A DNA stretch of 64,000 nucleotides from Paracoccus xiamenensis. GTDB lineage: Bacteria; Pseudomonadota; Alphaproteobacteria; Rhodobacterales; Rhodobacteraceae. Position numbers and translations under genes: made by a program. The notes below the pieces were generated by a model, which searched no databases, was not told where the DNA came from, and saw only the letters and a list, made by a program, of their open reading frames with translations. The stretch covers positions 62,001 through 126,000 of the forward strand of contig NZ_JAAOHY010000001.1 in the NCBI RefSeq assembly GCF_011308835.1, read 5' to 3'. Shown here piece by piece: positions 55,249-64,000 of the stretch; the stretch's first letter is position 1; each line of letters begins with the position of its first letter.

Positions 55249-56132
55249 CGTTCCAGCATGTCCGGGCCGCCGGCGATCTTGTCGTCGATCTTGCCGATGG
55301 CCTTCTTGTCGCGCCCGGCATAGTCGACCGCGTTCAGGATCGTCTGGATCGCCGCGATCCGGGCGCGTTTCTTGTCGTCGGACCGGATCACCGTCCAGGG
55401 CGCCCCCTTCAGATTGGACTGTTGCAAGGTGTCGCGAATTGCCTGGGTATATTCGTCCCATTTCGCCAGACCGTCGACGTCGATAGAGGACAGCTTCCAC
55501 TGTTTCAGCGGATCGCCCTCGCGGTCGAGGAACCGCTTCAACTGTTCGGCCCGGCCGACATTCAGCCACAGCTTGACCAGGATCAGACCGTCCTCGACCA
55601 GCATTTCCTCGAAACTGGGAAGCTGGCGGAAGAACTTGATGCGGTCATCCTCGGTGGAAAAGCCGAAGACGCGTTCGACCACGCCGCGGTTGTACCAGCT
55701 GCGGTCGAACAGCGCGACCTCGCCCTTGGCGGGCAGCCAGTCGATATAGCGCTGGAAATACCACTGGTCGGCTTCGCGTTCCGAGGGCTTCGGCAGTGCC
55801 ACGATATAGGCCGAACGCGGGTTCAGGTTTTCGCGCACGCGTTCAATGGTGCCGCCCTTGCCGGCGGCGTCGCGGCCTTCGAAGACCACCACCACGCGCT
55901 TGCCGGTGGTGACGACGTCATGCATCATCTTCACCAGCTCGCGCTGCAGCTTTTCCATATGCTTTTCATAGTCGCCCTTATCCATCTCGACCGGATAGGG
56001 ATAGGACGGGTCCAGCATGTCGTCCTTGCCGGCCTTTTCTATCGCCTGGCGGATCTGTTTGGGGGCGTCGTTCTTGTAATAGCGGGTGATCTTGCCGACG
56101 AAGGGCAGGGGCGCAAGCTCGTCCTTGGGCAT
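55245..56132 (-). CDS. ppk2: Polyphosphate kinase 2
   Basis: Encodes 295 residues. Walker [17 protein letters not shown], the lid region [14 protein letters not shown] and Walker B-like [16 protein letters not shown] are those of PPK2. It moves phosphate between polyphosphate and nucleoside diphosphates. ATG 56132 has GGAGAT upstream; an earlier in-frame ATG at 56150 is less likely. It is translationally coupled to the TPM gene. Confidence 0.94.
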   Translation of the reverse strand: MPKDELAPLPFVGKITRYYKNDAPKQIRQAIEKAGKDDMLDPSYPYPVEMDKGDYEKHMEKLQRELVKMMHDVVTTGKRVVVVFEGRDAAGKGGTIERVRENLNPRSAYIVALPKPSEREADQWYFQRYIDWLPAKGEVALFDRSWYNRGVVERVFGFSTEDDRIKFFRQLPSFEEMLVEDGLILVKLWLNVGRAEQLKRFLDREGDPLKQWKLSSIDVDGLAKWDEYTQAIRDTLQQSNLKGAPWTVIRSDDKKRARIAAIQTILNAVDYAGRDKKAIGKIDDKIAGGPDMLER

Positions 56133-56194
56133 CGTTATCTCCATTCGCATCCCGGCCAGTATGGGGCTGGCCGGGATGACTGAAAAGGGGCGTC

Positions 56195-57118
56195 TCAGGT
56201 CCCGATCTTCGACAGGTCGTATTCGGTGGTCTGGTAGATCTCGTTGATCCAGTTGCCGTAAAGCAGATGGGCATGGCTGCGCCAGCGGTTCGAGGGCACC
56301 CGCGCGGGGTCGTCGTCGGGATAGTAATTCACCGGCACCTCGATCGCCTTGCCAGAGGCCACGTCGCGATCATATTCGTCCTTGAGCGTCGTTGAATCAT
56401 ATTCGAAATGGTTGAAGACATAGAGCGCGCGGTGGCCTTCGTCCTGCAACAGGCAAGGCCCCACCTCGTCCGAGGCGACCAGTGTGGTCAGTGCGGGGCG
56501 GGCGTCTACGTCTTCGGCGCGAACTTCGGTCCAGCGGCTGACTGGGATCAGCAGGTCGTCCGAAAAGCCGCGCAGGAAGGGCGAGGCCGGGGCGCGGTTT
56601 TCGTGGCGGAAGCAGCCGAAAGCCTTGGCGGGCAGGTCATGTTTCGGCAGCCCATGGAAATGCCACGCCATCGCCATCGCCCCCCAGCAGACGCCAAAGG
56701 TGGAATGGACATGCGTCTGCGTCCATTCGAAGACGCGGGTCAGTTCGTTCCAATAGGTGACTTCCTCGAAGGGGAGCTGTTCGATGGGCGCGCCGGTAAT
56801 GATGAGGCCGTCGAACTTCTCGCCCGTGGCCTCGACATCCGAGAACTTGCGATAGAAGGACTGCATGTGGTCGGCGGCGGTATTGCGGCTTTCATGGTCC
56901 GACATGCGGATCAGCTGAAAGTCGATCTGCAGCGGCGTCGCGCCGATCAGCCGGGCGAACTGGTTTTCGGTCTGGATCTTCTTCGGCATCAGGTTCAGCA
57001 GCCCGATGCGCAGCGGCCGGATGTCCTGCATGGCGGCCCGACCCGGCGACATGACCATCACGCCCTCATCCGACAGGATGTCGAAGGCGGGCAGGTCATT
57101 GGGCAGGGTAATGGGCAT
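56195..57118 (-). CDS. metA: Homoserine O-acyltransferase MetA, probably acetyl-specific
   Basis: Encodes 307 residues of the MetA family. Catalytic Cys144 is in FGVCWGAMA, and His237 and Glu239 are in FNHFEYD. At the specificity position, glycine in E. coli (TGAPLG, Gly111), this protein has Glu113 (TGAPIE). A glutamate there favours acetyl-CoA in characterised members, so the product is probably O-acetylhomoserine. AAGGAA precedes the ATG. It follows the NTPase gene after one base, so the two share a transcript; no SAM riboswitch is seen upstream. Confidence 0.92.
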   Translation of the reverse strand: MPITLPNDLPAFDILSDEGVMVMSPGRAAMQDIRPLRIGLLNLMPKKIQTENQFARLIGATPLQIDFQLIRMSDHESRNTAADHMQSFYRKFSDVEATGEKFDGLIITGAPIEQLPFEEVTYWNELTRVFEWTQTHVHSTFGVCWGAMAMAWHFHGLPKHDLPAKAFGCFRHENRAPASPFLRGFSDDLLIPVSRWTEVRAEDVDARPALTTLVASDEVGPCLLQDEGHRALYVFNHFEYDSTTLKDEYDRDVASGKAIEVPVNYYPDDDPARVPSNRWRSHAHLLYGNWINEIYQTTEYDLSKIGT

Positions 57119-57119
57119 G

Positions 57120-58007
57120 TCAGGCTTCCTTGGTTTCTTTCGTGCTGTCGGTCTTGCGGTCGATTGCGGCGGCGATCAGCCGGTCGAGATCGGCGGGGCT
57201 GCGAACCCCGGCGACCTCTTCGGCGGTGATCGTGACGCCACCCCGGGCCATCGCTTCATAGCGGGGCTGGCGATGGGCAAGGGCGCGGGCATAGGTCCAG
57301 CGGATGAAGTCGTCGGGATCGACCTGATCCTCGCGCAGGCCCTTTTCCATCCGGTAAGCCAGCCATGACTTGTCCAGAAATTCCGGCTGGTAATACATCG
57401 GCTTGGGCGCACGGTCAAAGCGGCGGACCAGTTCTTCGGTATGCGCGTCCGAGCCCTTGATCCAGACCATCAGCAGGTGTTTTTCCAGCGTGGACAGCAC
57501 CGGGTCGGCTGGGTTGTCGGGGTCCACCACCTCGCAGATCGAACCGCCGCTGTCGCAGACGAAATGCGGCAGGCGGTAAATTTCCTCGGAGCGGGTGATG
57601 AAATGCGGCGTGTCCAGAAGCGAGGCGATTTCGGCCTTCTCATGTTCGCGCTGGCGCTTGGCATATTCGTCGAAGCGCAGGCCGCCGCGGGTTTCGGACC
57701 CCGGCTTGCCGAGATAGGTCGAGAGCGGCGAGAGATTGTCGAAGGTGATATTGCTGCCGATATAGACGCTGTCCGACAGCAGCAATTCGCGCAGGAACGG
57801 GACCTTCATCGCCTCGCGCTTGAAATTGTCGGCGATCAGTTCGCCCATGTAGCGGGTGCCGATGCGGTAGTCGATGCTGTAATGGAACCAGTCACCCGAT
57901 GCGCGCAGCATGTTCGACAGATAGGTCTTGCCCAGACCCGACATGCCGAACAGCAGCACACGCTTGCGCGGGCTGCCAAGCCAATCCTGTCCGGTGCTGT
58001 AGATCAT
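57120..58007 (-). CDS. Uncharacterised P-loop NTPase
   Basis: Encodes 295 residues. A clear Walker [18 protein letters not shown], lies near residue 23; the following [17 protein letters not shown] and the [14 protein letters not shown] segment are distinctive. It has the size and shape of a zeta-toxin- or kinase-like ATPase conserved in Rhodobacterales, but I recognise no characterised family. I start at ATG 58007. It is directly upstream of metA, one base apart, which is the only functional clue. Confidence 0.7.
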   Translation of the reverse strand: MIYSTGQDWLGSPRKRVLLFGMSGLGKTYLSNMLRASGDWFHYSIDYRIGTRYMGELIADNFKREAMKVPFLRELLLSDSVYIGSNITFDNLSPLSTYLGKPGSETRGGLRFDEYAKRQREHEKAEIASLLDTPHFITRSEEIYRLPHFVCDSGGSICEVVDPDNPADPVLSTLEKHLLMVWIKGSDAHTEELVRRFDRAPKPMYYQPEFLDKSWLAYRMEKGLREDQVDPDDFIRWTYARALAHRQPRYEAMARGGVTITAEEVAGVRSPADLDRLIAAAIDRKTDSTKETKEA

Positions 58008-58050
58008 GGCGTCTCCTTCGCGGCGCAATCTAGGCAGCGGCGCGGAAATA

Positions 58051-58080
58051 GAAAAGCCCCGCGCGGGGGCGGGGCTTTTC
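58051..58080 (-). terminator. Intrinsic terminator after fadL-like gene
   Basis: Stem GAAAAGCCCCG (58051-58061) and CGGGGCTTTTC (58070-58080), just after the porin stop on the minus strand, with T residues within the arm. It separates the porin from the NTPase-metA unit. Confidence 0.82.
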
Positions 58081-58100
58081 CAAGGTCGCTGATGCGGCGA

Positions 58101-59249
58101 TCAGAAGCGATAGCCGACGCGCAGGCCGAGGCTGATTGCGTCGTTGTCTTCCATATCTGCCACGGCGGTATCGGGATCGTCGCCGACTTCGGCCTTGGCA
58201 TCACCCAGCTTGGTGTAGTTGATGCCGCCGGTGAACTTCCATTTGTCCATCGTGTAGATGCCGGCGACGGTGATCCCCTTGCGGCCATTGGTCGGCGCCA
58301 GCGGCGAAACCAGTTCCTTGCCGGTGGGTTCATAGGTGAAGGCAACGGTGCCAGACCAGTTTTCGGTGAACTTGCGGCCAACGCCCAGGGTGAAGGTGTT
58401 GGTGTCTTCCAGACTGACCAATCCGTTTGGATTGATATTCACCTCAAAGAATGGCGGAGTTACCGTGAAATCCGACCAGTAGGTGCGGCGGATCTGACCG
58501 AAAATCAGCGTGTCCTGCGCGACGCCCGTCTGGAAATCCAGCGCCAGCATCGAGGGCGTGGTCACATCCGTGGTGCCATCGGCGACCTGTACCGCGCCCA
58601 TAAATTCTTGAGTGTCGAATTCGTGGTCGATATCGGAGTAATAGGTCAGCGCGACGCGGGCGGCGATGTCGGGGCGTTCCCACGAGGCACCAGCCAGCCA
58701 GCCGACGGCGGTGTCATCGGCAAGTTTTGCACGATAGCCAGACGCACCGCGATAGGCCCCGCCGCTGAGACGGATATCGCCCGAGGCCTTCGATGCGCGC
58801 ATGCCGGCATGGACGCCCCAGGTTTCGTTAAACTTGTAGCGACCGATGACCGAGATCATCGCGCTTTCGACCGTCGCATGGGTTCCGCCCAACATGGCGG
58901 AGCCTTTGGTTGCCGAGGTCATGTCGACGCCCGGATATTCGATATCGGCGCCATAGGGGTGCTCGATGATCAATGCGGCCGAGAACTGGTCGCTGAACTG
59001 GTGTTTGTAGCCAAAGGTCAGCACGTTGAAGTTGTCGGCGATATTGCCAGTCTTGCGATAATTTCCGCCAAGATCCGGGAAAATATCCGTACCGCTGACG
59101 TCCGGGTTGGTGACCTGCAGGCCAGTTTCGACATAGTTGCCTTCCTCGAACAGGATCCCGATCGACTGGGTTGACCGTTCGATCCCGGCGGCAAAGACCG
59201 GTGCGGTTGTCATAAGCAGCGCGGTGGCGCCGATCAGCGTTTTTTTCAT
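58101..59249 (-). CDS. OmpP1/FadL family outer membrane transporter
   Basis: Encodes 382 residues with a signal peptide ending in APVFA (about residue 20) and the FadL-type N terminus AGIERSTQSIGILFEEGNYV. The body is a predicted beta barrel with alternating segments and ends in an aromatic residue (VGYRF), as outer membrane proteins do. The family imports long-chain fatty acids and other hydrophobic compounds. ATG 59249 has GGGAGGAAAAC upstream. This start gives the clean signal peptide. Confidence 0.88.
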   Translation of the reverse strand: MKKTLIGATALLMTTAPVFAAGIERSTQSIGILFEEGNYVETGLQVTNPDVSGTDIFPDLGGNYRKTGNIADNFNVLTFGYKHQFSDQFSAALIIEHPYGADIEYPGVDMTSATKGSAMLGGTHATVESAMISVIGRYKFNETWGVHAGMRASKASGDIRLSGGAYRGASGYRAKLADDTAVGWLAGASWERPDIAARVALTYYSDIDHEFDTQEFMGAVQVADGTTDVTTPSMLALDFQTGVAQDTLIFGQIRRTYWSDFTVTPPFFEVNINPNGLVSLEDTNTFTLGVGRKFTENWSGTVAFTYEPTGKELVSPLAPTNGRKGITVAGIYTMDKWKFTGGINYTKLGDAKAEVGDDPDTAVADMEDNDAISLGLRVGYRF

Positions 59250-59354
59250 GTTTTCCTCCCTGCTCGGCCTTTGTGGCTGTCGCTTCAATTGCAACGCTAT
59301 ACGGCTGCGTTCACGAATCAATCACGCGGTCGCGATGACGTGGCGTCCACGGCG

Positions 59355-59372
59355 CGGTGTGTTGCGACACCG
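59355..59372. promoter_or_regulatory. Dyad between fadL-like and SLAC1 genes
   Basis: CGGTGT (59355-59360) and ACACCG (59367-59372) are perfect inverted complements around GTTGCG, in the divergent space. It is a candidate operator for either gene; no regulator is encoded nearby. Confidence 0.3.
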
Positions 59373-59446
59373 TGACGCCTTTGCAACGGTTGAGGGCGTC
59401 TGCGCCCCGCGTGATACTGTGACGCGCTGCAAATAGCGAGGAAAAC

Positions 59447-60439
59447 ATGGCCGAGCGGTTAAAATTCGCGATGCCGAAGCCTGCGCCCGCGGGGCTGTGG
59501 CGGCGGGTGCCTCCGGCGATATTCCCGCCGATTCTCGGGTTGATGGCGCTGGCGCTGGCATGGCGCGCGGGCGTGGCGCAATTCGCGCTGCCATCCGGCC
59601 TGTCGGGGATGCTGGACGGGGTGGCGGTTGCGCTGTTCCTGTTCGCGGCCACGACCTATGCGGTGAAACTGTCCTGGCGTCCCGCCGTTCTGGCGGACGA
59701 ACTCGCCACCTTGCCCGGACGGACCGGGACGGCGGCGGGCGTGCTGTGTGTCTATCTGCTGGCGGGGCTGCTTTCTGCTTATACGCTGCCGCTGGCGCGC
59801 GCGGCGTTGCTGGCGGGGCTGGCGCTGCATCTAGTGTTGCTGGTCGTGGTGCTGCGGGTGCTGGCCAATGGCGTGGGCGACGCGCGCCGGGTCAGCCCGG
59901 CCTGGCATCTGCAATGGGCGGGGTTGCTGGTCGCGGCACGGGTGGCGCCGCTGCTGGGCTGGCCCGGACTGGCTGCGCTGCTGTTTTGGCCCGGACTGTT
60001 GGCGGCGCTGGTGATCTGGGCGGCCTCGATGTGGCAATTGCGGTCCATGCGTTTGCCCGCCGCGCTGCGCCCCTTGCTGGCGATCCACCTTGCGCCGTTG
60101 GCGTTGAGCGGGACAGTGCTGGTGCTGCTGGGCCATCTTGATGCGGCGAAGGTGATTGCAGTGGTTGTGGGCCTGTTGCTGGTGGCGGGACTGCTGGCCA
60201 CGCGCTGGCTTACTGCGGCTGGGTTTTCCGCGCTGTGGGGGGCGTTTGCCTTTCCCGTCGCCGCAAGCGGCGGCCTGTTCTGGACGCTTTACGATGCCGC
60301 CCCTTCCGAGGGTCTGCGCATCGTTGCGGGGCTTGCCCTGACCGTGGCCACGCTGGTCGTTGTTCCGATCACCTTCCTGATCCTGCGCGATTGGGCGCGC
60401 GGCCGGCTGGCGGTCAAGACCAACGCCGCAAGCGCCTGA
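59447..60439 (+). CDS. SLAC1/TehA-type anion channel family protein
   Basis: Encodes 330 residues with about ten hydrophobic helices, few charged loops and a conserved start RVPPAIFPPILGLMALALAW. This pattern matches the SLAC1/TehA family, which includes anion channels and tellurite-resistance proteins. Which ion it moves cannot be told. It is divergent from the porin gene and precedes guaB. Confidence 0.78.
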   Translation: MAERLKFAMPKPAPAGLWRRVPPAIFPPILGLMALALAWRAGVAQFALPSGLSGMLDGVAVALFLFAATTYAVKLSWRPAVLADELATLPGRTGTAAGVLCVYLLAGLLSAYTLPLARAALLAGLALHLVLLVVVLRVLANGVGDARRVSPAWHLQWAGLLVAARVAPLLGWPGLAALLFWPGLLAALVIWAASMWQLRSMRLPAALRPLLAIHLAPLALSGTVLVLLGHLDAAKVIAVVVGLLLVAGLLATRWLTAAGFSALWGAFAFPVAASGGLFWTLYDAAPSEGLRIVAGLALTVATLVVVPITFLILRDWARGRLAVKTNAASA

Positions 60440-60442
60440 CGG

Positions 60443-62004
<1,562 letters not shown>

Positions 62005-62033
62005 TCTGCGGCCCAAACCTTGAACTTGCCATC

Positions 62034-62067
62034 AAAACCCCCGGTGCCTGTCGGTGCCGGGGGTTTT
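62034..62067 (+). terminator. Intrinsic terminator after guaB
   Basis: Stem AAAACCCCCGG (62034-62044) and CCGGGGGTTTT (62057-62067), about 30 bases after the guaB stop. Confidence 0.9.
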
Positions 62068-62156
62068 GCCAAATTTTGTCGGTGTTTTTTCATGGTGGCA
62101 AAAGTCCCACGGGCCTGATCTGGTCACCAATGACCTCGGCAATGATAACATTTTCC

Positions 62157-62200
62157 TTGCCCGACGCTCGAATCGACGTATAAATAACCGAACGGTCGGT
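62157..62200 (+). promoter_or_regulatory. Phenylacetate operon promoter with PaaR-like operator
   Basis: TTGCCC (62157-62162) and TATAAA (62179-62184) form a promoter with a 16-base spacer. Two bases on, ACCGAACGGTCGGT (62187-62200) is a near-palindrome with ACCGA and TCGGT arms, overlapping the expected start of transcription. It resembles the motif I recall for PaaR, a TetR-type repressor of phenylacetate genes. Confidence 0.6.
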
Positions 62201-62251
62201 CAGCGATATTCTTACTCTGATCTGAACCTTTGCCATGAATGGGGGGAAGCC

Positions 62252-63457
62252 ATGGCCGAAGCTTTCATTTGCGACGCAATCCGAACGCCGATCGGGCGCT
62301 ATGCCGGGGCATTGGCGCAGGTGCGCGCCGACGATCTGGCGGCGGCACCGCTGGCGGCGCTGATGGCGCGCAATCCCGGTGTCGACTGGGCCAGCGTCGA
62401 TGACCTCATCTATGGCTGCGCCAATCAGGCGGGCGAGGATAACCGCAATGTGGGCCGTATGGCCGCGCTGCTGGCGGGGCTGCCGATCGAGGTGCCCGGG
62501 ACGACGGTGAACCGGCTGTGCGGGTCGGGCATGGATGCGGTCGGCATGGCCGCGCGCGCGATCAAGGCGGGCGATTGCGACCTGATGATCGCGGGCGGGG
62601 TCGAAAGCATGTCGCGGGCGCCCTTCGTGATGCCGAAAGCCGAAACCGCCTTCAGCCGCAGCAATGCGGTTTACGACACCACCATCGGCTGGCGCTTCGT
62701 GAACCCGAAGATGAAGGCGCAATACGGCATCGATTCGATGCCCCAGACCGCCGATAACGTGGCCGCGGATTTCGACGTCAGCCGCGAGGATCAGGACGCT
62801 TTCGCCGCCCGCTCTCAGGCGCGGTGGGACGCGGCGCAGAAGGCCGGTCGTTTCGCCGATGAGATCGTGCCGGTCACGATCCCGCAGCGGAAGGGCGACC
62901 CGGTCACCGTCGATACTGACGAACACCCGCGCCCCGGCACCTCGGCCGAACAGCTTGCCAAGCTGCGCGGCGTCAACGGCCCGGATCTGTCGGTGACCGC
63001 CGGCAATGCCTCGGGCGTGAATGACGGGGCCTGCGCGCTGCTGATCGCCAGCGAAGAAGCCGCGAAGGCGAACGGGTTGACGCCCAAAGCCCGCATCGTC
63101 GCCATGTCGGCAGCAGGGGTCGAGCCGCGCATCATGGGCATTGGTCCCGCACCGGCGGCGAAGAAGGTTCTCGCCCGCGCCGGGCTGAGCATCGACCAGA
63201 TGGACGTGATCGAACTGAACGAGGCTTTTGCGTCCCAGGCGCTTGCGACAGTTCGCGACCTTGGCCTGCCGGATGATGCACCCCATGTTAATCCGAACGG
63301 GGGTGCCATCGCGCTTGGCCATCCGCTGGGCATGTCGGGCGCCCGGCTGGTGACGACCGCAATGTATGAACTGCACCGGACCGGCGGGCGCTATGCGCTG
63401 TGCGCCATGTGCGTGGGCGTGGGGCAGGGCATCGCCATCATTATCGAACGCGTCTGA
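62252..63457 (+). CDS. paaJ: 3-oxoadipyl-CoA/3-oxo-5,6-dehydrosuberyl-CoA thiolase
   Basis: Encodes 401 residues of a degradative thiolase. TTVNRLCGSGMDAVGMAARA holds the acylating cysteine; NEAFASQALA, GGAIALGHPLG and CVGVGQG supply the other active-site residues. Its place directly before paaA indicates the thiolase of phenylacetate breakdown, which makes succinyl-CoA and acetyl-CoA; PcaF-type activity is also possible. GGGGGAA sets the ATG 62252. An operator-containing promoter lies about 50 bases upstream. Confidence 0.9.
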   Translation: MAEAFICDAIRTPIGRYAGALAQVRADDLAAAPLAALMARNPGVDWASVDDLIYGCANQAGEDNRNVGRMAALLAGLPIEVPGTTVNRLCGSGMDAVGMAARAIKAGDCDLMIAGGVESMSRAPFVMPKAETAFSRSNAVYDTTIGWRFVNPKMKAQYGIDSMPQTADNVAADFDVSREDQDAFAARSQARWDAAQKAGRFADEIVPVTIPQRKGDPVTVDTDEHPRPGTSAEQLAKLRGVNGPDLSVTAGNASGVNDGACALLIASEEAAKANGLTPKARIVAMSAAGVEPRIMGIGPAPAAKKVLARAGLSIDQMDVIELNEAFASQALATVRDLGLPDDAPHVNPNGGAIALGHPLGMSGARLVTTAMYELHRTGGRYALCAMCVGVGQGIAIIIERV

Positions 63458-63469
63458 GGAGGAACTGCC

Positions 63470-64000
63470 ATGTATGCACAGCTCGTCAAATCCGAAGGCA
63501 AGTCGCGCGAGGAGATGTCGCCCGAAGACATCGCCTTTCAGGAACGCATCGACCGCGGCGAGAAGATCGAGCCGAAGGAATGGATGCCGGAAGGCTATCG
63601 CAAGACGCTGATCCGCCAGATCGGCCAGCACGCGCATTCCGAAATCGTCGGCCAATTGCCCGAAGGCAACTGGATCACCCGCGCCCCCACGCTGGAGCGC
63701 AAGCAGATCCTGCTGGCCAAGGTGCAGGACGAGGCCGGGCATGGGCTTTACCTTTACTGCGCCGCCGAAACGCTGGGTGTCAGCCGCGATGAACTGCTGG
63801 AGAAGCTGCATTCGGGGGATATGAAATATTCCTCGATCTTCAACTATCCGACCCTGACATGGGCCGATATGGGCGCGGTCGGCTGGCTGGTTGATGGTGC
63901 GGCGATCATGAATCAGGTGCCGCTGCAGCGCACCAGCTATGGCCCCTATTCCCGCGCGATGATCCGCATCTGCAAGGAGGAGAGCTTCCACCAGCGGCAG
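63470..64000 (+). CDS. paaA: Phenylacetyl-CoA epoxidase subunit A, N-terminal part
   Basis: The first 177 residues of PaaA; the gene continues past the window edge. It starts [18 protein letters not shown], and has [13 protein letters not shown] and [10 protein letters not shown], the carboxylate/histidine helices that bind the di-iron centre. The PaaABCE complex makes the ring epoxide of phenylacetyl-CoA with oxygen. GAGGAGG precedes the ATG, 12 bases after the thiolase stop. Confidence 0.95.
   Translation, partial: MYAQLVKSEGKSREEMSPEDIAFQERIDRGEKIEPKEWMPEGYRKTLIRQIGQHAHSEIVGQLPEGNWITRAPTLERKQILLAKVQDEAGHGLYLYCAAETLGVSRDELLEKLHSGDMKYSSIFNYPTLTWADMGAVGWLVDGAAIMNQVPLQRTSYGPYSRAMIRICKEESFHQRQ

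Noticed and set aside
58008..58100. A SAM riboswitch for the metA transcript
   Set aside because: The region upstream of the NTPase-metA unit holds the porin terminator and no recognisable SAM-II pseudoknot sequence.
62090..63991. A 633-codon minus-strand frame over the thiolase and paaA
   Set aside because: It is opposite two clear phenylacetate genes and shows no domain.

Overview
The window reads as a stretch of chromosome from a GC-rich alphaproteobacterium of the Rhodobacteraceae/Paracoccaceae, most likely Paracoccus-like. The evidence is the short HPr kinase followed by rapZ, a mannose-type EIIA and HPr; the order ftsW-murG-murC-murB-ddl-ftsQ-ftsA-ftsZ-lpxC-bamD-recN; small lineage-typical proteins (DUF2852, DUF4169, twin-transmembrane protein); and a circularly permuted two-piece tmRNA gene. 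The genus is inferred from gene content and not tested by alignment. Nearly all of the window is dense core genome. No rRNA, tRNA, transposase, integrase, CRISPR array or prophage was seen.

Layout. 1-3.7 kb: start of pckA (minus), divergent from hprK-rapZ-EIIA-ptsH, then a TetR gene, a perfect 25-bp palindrome and a DUF2852 gene. 3.8-8.1 kb (minus): hbd, an NAD(P)-binding protein, etfA-etfB, cob(I)alamin adenosyltransferase and a twin-TM protein. 8.3-25.1 kb: the division and cell-wall cluster, with a small membrane-protein pair between murC and murB and a marC/glycosyltransferase/epimerase block between murB and ddl. 25.5-31.2 kb: a valine (isobutyryl-CoA) catabolic operon, divergent from a LysR gene. 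31.2-35 kb: CBS protein, coaD, DUF2189 protein, and a bactofilin overlapping an M23 endopeptidase gene. 35.2-43.9 kb: gap, a phasin-like protein, pyrC-pyrE, dnaB, an isolated fliG-like gene, purB and small proteins. 44-48.5 kb: fumC, a DUF6058-like protein, sspB, chrA and ssrA. 48.7-52.2 kb: an 1158-residue RTX-repeat protein with a C-terminal Hint domain, the most accessory-looking gene here. 52.3-59.3 kb (minus): orphan solute-binding protein, SDR, TPM protein, ppk2, metA, an uncharacterised P-loop NTPase and a FadL-type porin. 59.4-64 kb: SLAC1/TehA-type channel, guaB, then the start of a phenylacetate operon (thiolase, paaA cut by the window edge).

Functional themes. The first block is a regulatory (nitrogen-type) PTS output module without Enzyme I, beside gluconeogenic pckA. 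The second and valine blocks feed electrons from acyl-CoA dehydrogenases into ETF and supply adenosylcobalamin for the methylmalonyl-CoA mutase that follows valine and propionyl-CoA breakdown. The third block builds peptidoglycan precursors, the divisome and the outer membrane. ssrA and sspB encode the tag and an adaptor for the same protein-quality pathway. Several non-coding elements are visible: CceR-like repeats at pckA/hprK, a TetR-type palindrome, a direct repeat upstream of ftsZ, a LysR-type dyad, DnaA boxes before dnaB, and a PaaR-like operator before the thiolase gene. Start codons were moved inward where a Shine-Dalgarno sequence and family length argued for it.
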